NCBI RefSeq assembly: GCF_900106995.1
Contig: NZ_FNOK01000060.1
Coordinates: 1-60,863, forward strand
DNA length: 60,863 bases
Direction of reading: 5' to 3'
From: Saccharopolyspora shandongensis
GTDB taxonomy: Bacteria > Actinomycetota > Actinomycetes > Mycobacteriales > Pseudonocardiaceae
Position numbers and translations under genes: made by a program. This document shows positions 8,331 to 17,023 of the stretch, one piece after another; the first letter of the stretch is position 1, and each line of letters starts with the position of its first letter. The notes beneath the pieces were generated by a model that saw only the letters and a list, made by a program, of their open reading frames with translations, made no database searches and had not been told where the DNA came from.

Positions 8331-9401
8331 TCAGGGACGCCCGGGCGCCGGGCCGGCGGTGCGCCCCGGCCGGAAGGTGCACGCCACCAGCGGCTCGGCG
8401 GCCTCCTCGCCGGCCAGCAGCGCGGTGGCCATCCGAACCGCGGCCGATCCGAGCTCGGCCCGGGGAACGTCGAAGCCGGTGGGCTGCGGCCGTCCGGCGA
8501 GGTCGGCCGGCGGAGAACCGAGCAATGCCAGGGATACTTCGCCCGGCACGTCGAGCCCGGCACCGTTGACGGCCGCGAGCAACTGCCGCCACGCGGCGCC
8601 CGTGTCGGTCTCCTCGGCGACGAACGCGGTGACTCCCTCGGCAACCCGGGCGCGCACCCAGGCCGGCGTGATGTCGGCGCCGGGGCGGGCGGTGCGCACG
8701 ACCGCCGCGCCGTTCGGACCGCCCAGCTCGGCGAGCGCCATGCGGAATCCGCGCTCGCGATCGGCGGAGGCCGGAGCGTCATCGGACTCGCGGACCAGCA
8801 CGATCCGCCGGTGCCCGAGACCGGCCAGGTGGCGCACGACCTCGGCGCTGGCGCTGACGTAGTCGACGCCCACCCAAGCCAGGCCCTCGAGCTCGTCACG
8901 GCGTCCGATGTGCACGGCCGGGAAGTTGTCGTCCACCAAGCGGCGCAGTTCGCCTTCCGGGATGTGCCGGCCGAGGAAGAGGCAGCCGTCGGCCATCCGC
9001 ACCCGTTGCAGCGCGCCGGGCGCGACGGTTTGCGCGGGCCCCGAGCTGGAGCCGGTGAACAGCACCAGGTCGTAGCCCCGGGCCACCGCCTCCCGCTCCA
9101 CACCGACCAGGATCGGGTAGTACGAGTGCTCGACGTCGACCGGGAAGGTCGCGGTGAAGCTGAAGACGCCGAGCAGGTTGTTGCGAGCCCTGGCCATCCG
9201 CCGGGCCGCCGGGTCGGGCACGTAACCGAGTTCGCGGGCGGCGGCGAGCACCCGGGCCCGGGTGTCCTCGTGCAGCGCGATGCCCTGCTTGTTGCCGCCG
9301 AGCACCAACGACACCGTCGTCTGCGATACCCCGGCCAGTCGGGCGACCTCCGCCTGCCTCGGCCGTCCCCGGCGCCCTGGTGTGGATGCTCTTCCCACCA
9401 T
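8331..9401 (-). CDS. LacI-family transcriptional regulator
   Basis: A 356-residue regulator: N-terminal helix-turn-helix EVARLAGVSQTTVSLVLGG (residues ~17-38) with hinge helix around DPAARRMAR, then a periplasmic-binding-protein-like effector domain (LLGVFSF, SSYYPILVGVE-like segment, VGVDYVSASAEVVRHL, LGHRRIVLV). ATG 9401 is chosen over the GTG two codons earlier because AGGAG lies 5 nt before the ATG but directly abuts the GTG. A perfect palindrome (9414-9427) sits just upstream of the SD, so autorepression is likely and would control the whole leftward operon 9401-1491. The effector is presumably the operon's substrate or an intermediate; the short QxxxGIAL hinge region gives no clue to its identity. 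Confidence 0.9.
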   Translation of the reverse strand: MVGRASTPGRRGRPRQAEVARLAGVSQTTVSLVLGGNKQGIALHEDTRARVLAAARELGYVPDPAARRMARARNNLLGVFSFTATFPVDVEHSYYPILVGVEREAVARGYDLVLFTGSSSGPAQTVAPGALQRVRMADGCLFLGRHIPEGELRRLVDDNFPAVHIGRRDELEGLAWVGVDYVSASAEVVRHLAGLGHRRIVLVRESDDAPASADRERGFRMALAELGGPNGAAVVRTARPGADITPAWVRARVAEGVTAFVAEETDTGAAWRQLLAAVNGAGLDVPGEVSLALLGSPPADLAGRPQPTGFDVPRAELGSAAVRMATALLAGEEAAEPLVACTFRPGRTAGPAPGRP

Positions 9402-9413
9402 GGTCACTCCTGA

Positions 9414-9427
9414 CTAATACGCATTAG
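9414..9427. promoter_or_regulatory. Palindromic LacI-family operator CTAATACGCATTAG
   Basis: The two halves are CTAATAC and GCATTAG, giving CTAAT...ATTAG with the central CG typical of LacI-family sites. It lies 13-26 bp upstream of the regulator's ATG, overlapping where the promoter should be. A weaker pair of CTAAT half-sites follows at about 9513-9529. A similar 12/14 match is at 453-466. Confidence 0.65.
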
Positions 9428-9853
9428 CCGACTGCGTCGAACGATCTGGCTGCGAATGCGGATTGACGAGCACACTGCCGCCGGGTCCACGGCGCCGTCA
9501 AGGGCCGTCGACGACTAATATCCAGCTAATTTCGGGAACTCCGGTGGGCGGCGGTCCGACGCGGCCAGGTGGCCGAGTGGCCGGGCAGCTGGGGCCGGGC
9601 GGACGCGGATCTCATCGGAAGGCAGGACCGCTGCCGCGCAAGCTCGCCTGCCTGTGCTTTCGTGGCGCGCCAGCGAGCTCTCCCCATGGTCGGGCCGACA
9701 GGATTCCCGGTAATGTCCACAAGAGACATTGATCCGCGAAAATCCCGAAACCGCGGGACAAACCTGCGCAGCGCGCCGCCGTTCGGCGCGTTGCCCGTTT
9801 CTACCGCGAACACCGTCCAGGCGTCTGCGCGAGAGTGCACCGGTGTTCCGGCC
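9428..9853. other. Intergenic region between lacI-type gene and emb
   Basis: About 425 bp with no gene I can support. It holds the promoter side of the LacI gene, two CTAAT half-sites in direct orientation near 9513-9529, and a small hairpin at 9772-9790 near the 3' end of emb. Open frames here have composition like antisense noise. Confidence 0.5.
9772..9790 (-). terminator. Possible emb terminator hairpin
   Basis: CGCGCCG-ccgtt-CGGCGCG, a perfect 7-bp stem with a 5-nt loop, 64 bp beyond the emb stop codon on the minus strand. It has no U-tract, so the call is tentative. Confidence 0.4.
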
Positions 9854-12838
9854 TTACCGGACGGGCTGCTGAACGCCGGCGTTGCGCGAGATGTCCGGGT
9901 AGTCGTTGTCGGCCAGCGTCGGCAGGCGCGTCCAACCCCATCGCGTCTCCTGCGAAACGCGCAGGTCGTAGCGGCCCACCGGGAGCTGGTAGCGGACCAC
10001 GAACACGTTCCCCCACGGCAGTCGGGGCGGTCCGCCGGGCAGTTCCGCGGCCAACCGGGTCTGCGTCCACTCCCGGGTCGCCTGCATCCAGGCGCCGCCC
10101 CACTCCAGGTAGCTGATGTTGTCCAGCCACTCCGGCGGCAGCCCTTCGTCGGCGGTCAGCCGCACCTCCGGCGTGTCCGTGACACCGTCGCGGATGCCGA
10201 CCTGGTCGACGCAGGGCCACAACGGCGCGTTGATGTGGTTCGCCAGCACCGGCCGGCCGCGGGTGAGCTCGGTGATCGGGCGCGATTCGGTCGTCTTCGG
10301 TTCCGCGACGGCCAACCACGACCGCGCCCCGGTCACCTGGTCGGTCGCGACGACCCGCACCGACTGCGCGCCCGCCGGGATCGGCGTCGCGAGCTGCTGC
10401 CATTCCCGCAACGCGGATCGGCGCAACTCCGGGTGCAGCTGCTGCGCGACGACACCGCCAGGACCCGCGAACTCGACTTCCAGGCCCTGGCCCGCGAGCA
10501 GCCCGGCCACCGGCACCGTCACGTGCGTGCCCGGGCCGGACAGCGGGTACCAGCCGGTGACCAGTCGGCCGACGCCCGGCGTCGTCCCGTCCGGACGATC
10601 GGTGTTCCAGATCGTCACCGGCTCCGGCCACGGGCCGGCCGGCAGCACGTTGCCGACCTGGAAATCACCGGCGAGTTCCGGGGCGCTCGGTGCGCCGAGC
10701 CGTCCGGACGGCAGCTGAACCCGGACATCGCTGGCCAGGCCGCAGCCGTCGCCGAACAAGGTTTGCGCGCCGGAGCGGGCGATCGTCCACCCCGGCGACT
10801 GCCCGATCGGCGCGTAGCAGAACAACGCGACCAGCAGCAGCACCGAGCCGATCGACGCAACGCCCAACACCGCGCGGTCCGGGCCCACGCGCACCGGCTC
10901 GCCACGTCGACGACGCCACTTCGCCCACGAGTACGCCACCACCGCGATGCCGATCCACAGCAGCGGATTGCGCAGGTAGAGCGGGCCGAAGTGCGGTTCT
11001 AGGTCGTTGGTCTGCGAATCCCGGTTGAGGTGTTCGCCGAACCGCTGCCCGGCGTCGGAGAACGGGATCCACCAGTTGTCCCCGGCGAAGCTCAGCGAAA
11101 CCGCACCGATGATCAGCACCAGGCTCGCACCCGCGACCACCGGCCCGGCGCGACGCGGCAACGGCGAGCGCAGCAGCGCCGCCGCCAGCAGCACCGTCGG
11201 CGCGGCGGCCACCGCGTGGAAGTGGCTCACCCACTTGGTCGGGCTGAACGCGATCAGCACCAGCGCGATCGCGGTGGTGACCGCGCTGGTGATCAGCAGG
11301 CGGCGGATCGGATCCCGGCCCATGCCGCCGCGTCCGCTGGCCAACGCGACCACGCCGACGATCGCCAACGTCAGCAGCACCGGTAACCGCCGCGCCCATC
11401 CGGCCGTGTTCAGCAGCGTTTTGTAGTGCTCGAACTCCTCGTACCAGAGGAAGGACAGGTAGTACCAGCGGTGGACGTCGGTCGCTTCGAGGACATCGCC
11501 CAAGCTCGCGTCGGCGAAACCCACCGGCACGACAACGGTTGCCGAAGCCGCCGCCAGCAATACCGCGGCGATGCGCCCCGACCAGGACTGCCGGCGCAGC
11601 CAGCGCAGCAGCCACGGCACGCTCAGCACCAGCGGAGCGGCAGCGACCAGGCCGGACGGCGAGGCAGTCATCGCCAGCGCCGCGAACATCGTCGCCACCG
11701 CCAACGCGCCGATCGAATGCCGCAGGTGGGCGGCCTCCGCGAAGAGCAGCGCCGCCGCCGCGCAGACCACGATCACCGGTTCCGGGCGCAGCGACATGCC
11801 GTAGGACAAGAACCAGACCAGGTGCGCGACCAGCAACGCCCAGGGCACCGCGCGGAGGTTGGCCGCACGTCCGAGCAGCGTGGCGAAGACGATGCGCAGC
11901 AGCACCCAGGTCGCGAGCCCGCAGAACATCGGGACCAGGCGCATCCACCAGAGCGACCAGCCGCCGAGCTCGCCCCACCACTGCAGCAGGTACTGGCTCG
12001 ACGCGAACGGGTTCTCCGTCGCGTTGAACATGTAGACGAAGTTGCCGACGTAGCCGGATTCGCCCGCGTTGCGGGCCATCATCAGGTACCAGCCGTCGTC
12101 CATGTTGACCGGCCCGAGCAGCACCCACGCCGCGGCGACCAGCACCATCACCGCGTCGGCGGCGGCGAAGCGGGGGATCGTCAGGACGCTCATCGACTGC
12201 CGGCCCCGCCACCGCCGCCACGCGAGCACCAGCAGCGCGACCAGGCACGCCGCGTGCGCCAGCAGGAGCGCGATTTTCAAGGCGCTGGGCGAGGATTCGT
12301 AGCGCGCGTCGGCGTGCAGCGCGACTTCGAGGCCGTCGACCGAGCCGGTGGTGGACAGCTCGGAGACCTGCGGTGGCAGCAGGTCCGGCCGGTCCACCAG
12401 GAGCGCGCCGTCCCGGGAGACGCGGATTCCGGCGGCGTCGGCGACCACCTGGTACTCGCACGTCGCGCGCAGCGGATCGGCGAGGATCTCACTGCCGTCG
12501 ACCAGGAATCGCGCTTGCCCTGCCCGCGCGGCCACTTCCAGGCCGGGGTTGCCCGGGGCGTGCGTGCGCAACGCCGCTGCGGTGCTGGTGCGCAGCGTTT
12601 CGCACGGGATCGTGGCGGTGAAGTCCAGCGGCCGGTACGGCGACAGCGGCAACACCGTCGACGGCGTCGCGTCACCGGTCCGCGGCCAGGTGACCAGCGG
12701 CGCATCAGCCTTCACCGGCGCGAGCACGGCGAGCACTCCGAGCAAGAGCGTCAATCCGGCCAACGCGGCGAGCCGGCGATTGCCGCGCGGGGCGCGGTCG
12801 TGCGGGTTCGACGGAACGTCTCCCAAGCCCTGCCTCAC
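9854..12838 (-). CDS. Cell-wall arabinosyltransferase (Emb family)
   Basis: A 994-residue GT-C glycosyltransferase that adds D-arabinofuranose from decaprenyl-phospho-arabinose to arabinogalactan or lipoarabinomannan at the outer face of the membrane. Visible: N-terminal anchor (LAALAGLTLLLGVLAVLAP), a first extracytoplasmic domain to ~residue 205, about a dozen membrane helices in the middle, the GT-C acidic motif NMDDGWYLMMARNA near residue 245, EYxLQWW-like QYLLQWWGELGGWS, and a long C-terminal extracytoplasmic carbohydrate-binding region (~residue 690 on). Slightly shorter than mycobacterial EmbA/B/C (~1,050-1,100). Only one emb gene is visible, as in several Pseudonocardiaceae, so I do not assign A, B or C. 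It appears monocistronic and is the one clearly housekeeping gene in the window; it supports an arabinogalactan-bearing actinomycete. Confidence 0.9.
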   Translation of the reverse strand: MRQGLGDVPSNPHDRAPRGNRRLAALAGLTLLLGVLAVLAPVKADAPLVTWPRTGDATPSTVLPLSPYRPLDFTATIPCETLRTSTAAALRTHAPGNPGLEVAARAGQARFLVDGSEILADPLRATCEYQVVADAAGIRVSRDGALLVDRPDLLPPQVSELSTTGSVDGLEVALHADARYESSPSALKIALLLAHAACLVALLVLAWRRWRGRQSMSVLTIPRFAAADAVMVLVAAAWVLLGPVNMDDGWYLMMARNAGESGYVGNFVYMFNATENPFASSQYLLQWWGELGGWSLWWMRLVPMFCGLATWVLLRIVFATLLGRAANLRAVPWALLVAHLVWFLSYGMSLRPEPVIVVCAAAALLFAEAAHLRHSIGALAVATMFAALAMTASPSGLVAAAPLVLSVPWLLRWLRRQSWSGRIAAVLLAAASATVVVPVGFADASLGDVLEATDVHRWYYLSFLWYEEFEHYKTLLNTAGWARRLPVLLTLAIVGVVALASGRGGMGRDPIRRLLITSAVTTAIALVLIAFSPTKWVSHFHAVAAAPTVLLAAALLRSPLPRRAGPVVAGASLVLIIGAVSLSFAGDNWWIPFSDAGQRFGEHLNRDSQTNDLEPHFGPLYLRNPLLWIGIAVVAYSWAKWRRRRGEPVRVGPDRAVLGVASIGSVLLLVALFCYAPIGQSPGWTIARSGAQTLFGDGCGLASDVRVQLPSGRLGAPSAPELAGDFQVGNVLPAGPWPEPVTIWNTDRPDGTTPGVGRLVTGWYPLSGPGTHVTVPVAGLLAGQGLEVEFAGPGGVVAQQLHPELRRSALREWQQLATPIPAGAQSVRVVATDQVTGARSWLAVAEPKTTESRPITELTRGRPVLANHINAPLWPCVDQVGIRDGVTDTPEVRLTADEGLPPEWLDNISYLEWGGAWMQATREWTQTRLAAELPGGPPRLPWGNVFVVRYQLPVGRYDLRVSQETRWGWTRLPTLADNDYPDISRNAGVQQPVR

Positions 12839-13038
12839 TCTTCGTGATCAAAAGGTAACGGGAGACCGCCCTTTTGGCCGTAGTTCTCCGTGCGCCGATC
12901 TGCAGCATGATCGGCGCCAGTCGACAGCGAACAACGAAACCGCAAGGGCTGCACGCAGATCAGCAGAACTGCCCTCGCGTGCACCCGTGCCTCGAGTGAC
13001 CGGGCAAGAACGCGCCTGGTCCCGCGCTGTGACTTCGA

Positions 13039-13072
13039 GAAGCGCTCCCCGAGCCGGTCCGGGGAGCGCTTC
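13039..13072. terminator. Perfect 13-bp hairpin
   Basis: GAAGCGCTCCCCG and CGGGGAGCGCTTC separated by 8 nt. It is a strong rho-independent-like structure without a T-run, isolated from recognisable genes; it may be a relic terminator of a lost gene or terminate an unseen small transcript. Confidence 0.45.
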
Positions 13073-13780
13073 AGTGAAACGTCAAGATCGTGATGTCGGC
13101 GTGAAGTGGGCCCGATCCACGCAAGCCACGCGCGGTGTGCCACCGGATCGGCGCAGTGCCGGCCGAGACCCGCAATTTCCGGGAAGCCTCCGACCGCGCG
13201 ACCCACCAGAGCCGCCGGTGTCATCGTGCTCCGCTGATCACGCGGCACCGAAGCCGTTGACATGTCCTTCTCCTCGCTCAGGTCCCCTCGCGCCGCGATG
13301 CCGTGAGCACCCCCGCGGCCTTCCCACGCCTCCGCCCGGCTCGGGGTTGCCCCAGGCTCGCTAATTGCCCGAACAGGCGATTCGCCTAGCTCAAAGGGGA
13401 AATTTGAACCGGGCAGCACGGGACGTGCGTCACAAACCCTTGACATGGCGCAGGATTTGCCGACTCCGACATTCCTCGGGCCAGGCAACGCGAAGCCGCA
13501 CATTCCGGAAACCCGGTCGCGCAGCCAGTTCGGCAATGCATCGTGGGCGGCGCACCGTCTGGCCGGTGTCAATTCGAGCCAGGGCAGTCGGCACCTGCCA
13601 TCGACTCGTAGAGCCAGTCTCCCTGCTCGCCGCAGCAAGCCGCAGTCGAGAGCCAGGCCCTGTCGCTAGACCCGCATCGACATGCGCGTAACGCACTGTC
13701 GGTGCTTGCAGGTCGTTTCAGAATGATGTTGGCAGTTGACGCTAGCAGATCAAACCAAATTCCAGCTGGAGGAATCCGAG

Positions 13781-13852
13781 ATGGATATCGGCTCGTCTTT
13801 CGCAGCGGACTCCACTCCTAGTCTCATTCACAAGCGACATGGATATGAATAA
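13781..13852 (+). CDS. Possible 23-residue small peptide
   Basis: ATG, 23 codons, TAA, preceded by GGAGGA with 7-nt spacing, a better ribosome site than most genes nearby. The peptide begins MDIGSSFAAD and ends HKRHGYE; I do not recognise it. It lies in the AT-rich stretch about 500 bp upstream of the demethylase-like operon, in the same direction. It could be a leader peptide, a relic of a gene start, or a chance frame. Very uncertain. Confidence 0.25.
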   Translation: MDIGSSFAADSTPSLIHKRHGYE

Positions 13853-14359
13853 ACCAGCAACCACAGGACAAACCGTCGACACTAGCTGTCGTCCAGCGCA
13901 TTTCAACGCAGCCTAGGAAAAATCGATCAACCTACTTTCCTTCCGATGACGGCATAAAACCGAGGCTTGCGGGGACAGTTCGATTCCCCCTCCTGTCGCT
14001 GCCACAACGAATTTCGCATCGTGATCGAGCACGAGGTTCGGTCGCGCTCCCCACCTCGCGTTACAGGCTCCGATCCACTATGGACTCTCATGTATCGGGC
14101 TGGTGGAGAACGACTCCAAGATCGCGTTGCCGTGGCCGACGCCGTTCGACGCTGTCCGCCCCAGCTCACGAAGCAGACCGCCCCACCAGAAAAGCAAATC
14201 GGGGGTTGCCGCCCCAGCATTGGTACTGCTAGCTTTCCGCTCGGCACCAGTCCGGGAGTGATTGACGCCGGGTCCGTGGTCGAGGATTCGACCTCCGGAG
14301 CGGGACGGCTTCTTCCGCCGTCACCCCTCCACTCCCGGCCTCTTGCGAGGAGGCCTGTT

Positions 14360-15286
14360 TTGGCTCCGCTCACTGCCGAATCTCCTGACCAGCTGTGCGA
14401 CGACAAGGTCCTGCTGGACCTGTGGCACCCGATGGGGGCCATCGAGACGATGCCCCGAAACCGCGTGTGGCACGACCAGCTCCTCGGCCATCCCCTGACA
14501 ACAGGTCGCGCCCCTGACGGCACGCTCTGGGTGTGGAAGCGGGCGGCGAACGATCCTCCAGTCGGGCCGTGGCCCGCTGACGGACCACCCGAGGCGACTT
14601 TGCCGGTGCTCGAGCGGTACGGCTACCTGTGGACGTCGTTCGGTGCGCCTCGACCGCTGTTCCACATCCGTGAAGCCGAAGAGAACGACCGACGCCTGCT
14701 GCACGCGTGTTCGGTCACGTTGCGCACATCGGCGCCGCGCAGCATCGAGAACTTCCTCGACATGGGGCACTTTCCGTTCATCCACACCGCCGTGCTGGGT
14801 GAGGAGCCGCATACGGAGGTCAAGGACTACAACGTCGAAGCCTCGGTCGCCGACCAGGAGATCCTCGCGACCGAGTGCGTCTTCTACCAGCCGCAGGCCG
14901 CGGCAAACAGCTCCGGTGGGGCGGAGGTCGACTACGAGTACCGGGTGCCGCACCCGCACTGCTCGGTGCTGTACAAGTCGAGCGCGATTCATCAGGAGCG
15001 GTTCGACGTCATCGCCCTCTTCGTGCAGGCGCTCGACCAGGAGCACATCCGCGCCCACATGTGGCTGTGCCTGCTGGACGACGATCAGCCCGACTGGGCG
15101 CTGCGCCGCTTCCAGGTGTCGATATTCGGGCAGGACAAGCCCATCCTGGAAAATCAGCTGCCACGTCGGCTGCCGCTGGATCCCAGGGCGGAGACGCCGA
15201 TTCGCGCCGACAAATCCTCCGTTGCCTACCGCAGATGGCTCGGCCAGTTGGGTGTTCGCTACGGCGTCATCCGGGGAGCCGCCTGA
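14360..15286 (+). CDS. NdmC-like non-haem iron oxygenase lacking Rieske cluster
   Basis: A 308-residue protein resembling the vanillate demethylase/Rieske oxygenase alpha fold, with the mononuclear iron site visible as N131-x2-D134-x2-H137-x4-H142 (NFLDMGHFPFIH). The start resembles a Rieske domain (LWHPMGAIETMP) but the two cluster-binding loops are absent: no C-x-H...C-x2-H anywhere. This is the known peculiarity of NdmC, the 281-residue 7-methylxanthine N7-demethylase of Pseudomonas, whose missing cluster is supplied by NdmD. Start chosen at TTG 14360 since GAGGAGG lies 7 nt upstream and the frame before it has no similarity. The stop overlaps the next gene's ATG by one base. Predicted job: oxidative N-demethylation of a methylxanthine, releasing formaldehyde. 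Substrate inferred from the four-gene context; other N- or O-demethylations are possible. Confidence 0.75.
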   Translation: MAPLTAESPDQLCDDKVLLDLWHPMGAIETMPRNRVWHDQLLGHPLTTGRAPDGTLWVWKRAANDPPVGPWPADGPPEATLPVLERYGYLWTSFGAPRPLFHIREAEENDRRLLHACSVTLRTSAPRSIENFLDMGHFPFIHTAVLGEEPHTEVKDYNVEASVADQEILATECVFYQPQAAANSSGGAEVDYEYRVPHPHCSVLYKSSAIHQERFDVIALFVQALDQEHIRAHMWLCLLDDDQPDWALRRFQVSIFGQDKPILENQLPRRLPLDPRAETPIRADKSSVAYRRWLGQLGVRYGVIRGAA

Positions 15287-17013
15287 TGCGCGGGGACTTG
15301 CTGCTGCGCGCGGCCGACGCGTGGTACCCGGTCGCGTCCGAGAGCGACCTCGTCCACCGGCATGTGTTCCAAGGTCAGCTGCTCGGACAGGAGCTGGCCA
15401 TCTGGCGGGCCGACGACGACCACGTCAACGTGTGGGAGAACCGCTGCCTGCACCGCGGTGTGCGGTTGTCGATCGCGGTCAACGACGGGCGCGAGCTGAA
15501 ATGCCAGTACCACGGCTGGCGGTACGCCAATCGCACCGCGGCCTGCACGTACATCCCAGCCCACCCCGCCGACGCGCCGGCGCGGACGATCTGCAATCGC
15601 ACGTACCCGGTCCGGGCTCGCGGCGGGATGATCTGGACCACCGTCGGTCAACCGGTCGATGAGCCGCCCGAACTCGACCCGGGTCTGGTGCTGCGACCGA
15701 TGCCGGTGTGCGCACCGCCCGGCGACGTGGTGACCCTGCTCCTGGAGCAGCCACCGGCCCCGTTGAACGCTGAGCCACCGACAGCGAGACAGCGCGGTGA
15801 TTTCGGTGTCGAGTTGCCGGGACTGGGCTTCTTCGTGGTGCAGCCGGTGGACGCCGGCCGGGCGATCGTCCGGGGCGTGCTGGACAGCCCTGCACCTGCG
15901 GATGAGCGATTGCGAGTCCTTCGGCAGTTCGATGATGCCCTGGCGCAGTTGCGGGACATCGCCGAGGAACGGGCGGCGCACGAGCCTGCACCGCAGCCGC
16001 TGCCGCCGCGCTATGAACCGGTACCGGCACATTTGGCTTCGTTGCCGGAGAACGGCGACCGACGCGACCTGCCGACCCGGGTTCGGGTGGTCAGGGCGTG
16101 GGAGGCGGGGGCCGGTGTCCGCGGCCTGGAGTTGGGGCCGATGGACGAGCATCCGCTGCCCAGCGGTCAGGCGGGCGCCCACCTCGACGTCGCCCTGCCC
16201 GGAGGATTGGTGCGGCAGTACTCGTTGGTCAACGGACCTGGCGAGACCGACCACTACGTCATCGGGGTGAAGCGCACCCAGGACTCGGCAGGCGGGTCGG
16301 TGGCGCTCCACGAACGCGTGCGCGAGGGCGACGTGCTCGCGGTGTCACTGCCCCGCAACTGCTTTCCCCTGCGGCAAGACCGCGAACGCACTCTCTTGGT
16401 CGCCGGGGGTATCGGCATCACTCCCTTGCTGGCGATGGCGCAGACGCTCGAACACCAAAGGTTGCAGTACGAGCTGCACTACTTCGTCGCGGACGAAGCG
16501 GACGTGGCCTTCGCCGAACGTCTGGCCGCACTCGGCAGCGTCCGCGTCGTCACCGGCCTGGATCCGGCCGCGACGGAGGCCGAGCTGGAACGACTCCTCG
16601 CCACCGCGGACGACGACAGCCAGGTCTACTTCTGCGGTCCTCCTCCGATGCTCGACGTCGCGCGGGATGCCGCGAAGCGGAACGGCTGGTCGCGCGACGC
16701 CGTGCACTTCGAGTACTTCCGCAACGACCAGGCGATCGACGACAGCAGCCGCTTCGAGGTCGTCCTCGCGCGCTCGGTCATGAACCTCGCGGTCGAACCC
16801 GGGCGCAGCATCCTCGAAACCGTGCGGGACGCCGGAGTCGTGGTGCCCTCGTCGTGCGGACAGGGCGCGTGCGGCACCTGCCGGGTCGCCGTGATCGACG
16901 GCCGACCGGACCACCAAGACGTCTACCTCGACGACGAGGAGCGGGCGGCAGGCGACTCCGTCATCACCTGCGTCTCCCGTTCGCTAACTCCCCGGCTGAC
17001 TCTCGATCTGTGA
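15286..17013 (+). CDS. NdmD-like reductase with extra N-terminal Rieske domain
   Basis: A 575-residue electron-transfer protein. Residues 1-~110 form a Rieske [2Fe-2S] domain with C54-x-H56-x16-C73-x2-H76 (CLHRG, CQYHGW). From ~residue 260 comes a phthalate-dioxygenase-reductase type unit: flavin site RQYSL, NAD site LLVAGGIGITPLLAM, and a C-terminal plant-type [2Fe-2S] cluster with C524, C529, C532 and C562 (CGQGACGTC...C). The same architecture and size occur in NdmD (588 residues) of caffeine-degrading Pseudomonas, where the Rieske cluster normally found in the oxygenase has moved into the reductase. It should pass electrons from NADH through FMN and both clusters to the neighbouring oxygenase. 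ATG at 15286 overlaps the upstream stop, so the pair is translationally coupled. Confidence 0.85.
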   Translation: MRGDLLLRAADAWYPVASESDLVHRHVFQGQLLGQELAIWRADDDHVNVWENRCLHRGVRLSIAVNDGRELKCQYHGWRYANRTAACTYIPAHPADAPARTICNRTYPVRARGGMIWTTVGQPVDEPPELDPGLVLRPMPVCAPPGDVVTLLLEQPPAPLNAEPPTARQRGDFGVELPGLGFFVVQPVDAGRAIVRGVLDSPAPADERLRVLRQFDDALAQLRDIAEERAAHEPAPQPLPPRYEPVPAHLASLPENGDRRDLPTRVRVVRAWEAGAGVRGLELGPMDEHPLPSGQAGAHLDVALPGGLVRQYSLVNGPGETDHYVIGVKRTQDSAGGSVALHERVREGDVLAVSLPRNCFPLRQDRERTLLVAGGIGITPLLAMAQTLEHQRLQYELHYFVADEADVAFAERLAALGSVRVVTGLDPAATEAELERLLATADDDSQVYFCGPPPMLDVARDAAKRNGWSRDAVHFEYFRNDQAIDDSSRFEVVLARSVMNLAVEPGRSILETVRDAGVVVPSSCGQGACGTCRVAVIDGRPDHQDVYLDDEERAAGDSVITCVSRSLTPRLTLDL

Positions 17014-17023
17014 GGAGTCCTCG

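Larger units (their letters stand above)
12839..14359. other. Long non-coding or degraded region upstream of ndm-like operon
   Basis: About 1.5 kb with no convincing gene. A 13-bp perfect hairpin lies at 13039-13072. From roughly 13,720 to 13,960 the DNA is visibly more AT-rich than anything nearby, and includes a 23-codon frame with a good SD (13781-13852). The stretch 13,967-14,359 is open in the frame of the following oxygenase, but its translation (rich in R, P, S, no motif) is not like an oxygenase N-terminus. Composition change plus lack of genes is compatible with an insertion boundary or with the promoter region of the operon starting at 14360. Confidence 0.5.

Noticed and set aside
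11426..12847. 473-codon plus-strand frame opposite emb
   Set aside because: Antisense to emb, Arg/Gln/His-rich, no recognisable domain.
12835..13638. 267-codon minus-strand frame upstream of emb
   Set aside because: No domain or plausible hydrophobicity pattern; it runs through the perfect 13-bp hairpin at 13039-13072. A short inner frame from about 13,262 has a weak SD but no recognisable product.
13970..14022. GTTCGATTCC motif resembling a tRNA T-loop and 3' end
   Set aside because: The five bases before the loop do not pair with those after it and no acceptor or anticodon arm can be drawn, so neither a tRNA nor a clear tRNA attachment site is supported.
13967..14359. Upstream extension of the NdmC-like frame (131 codons)
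   Set aside because: Composition is unlike an oxygenase N-terminus; the TTG at 14360 has a GAGGAGG site and gives the expected protein length.
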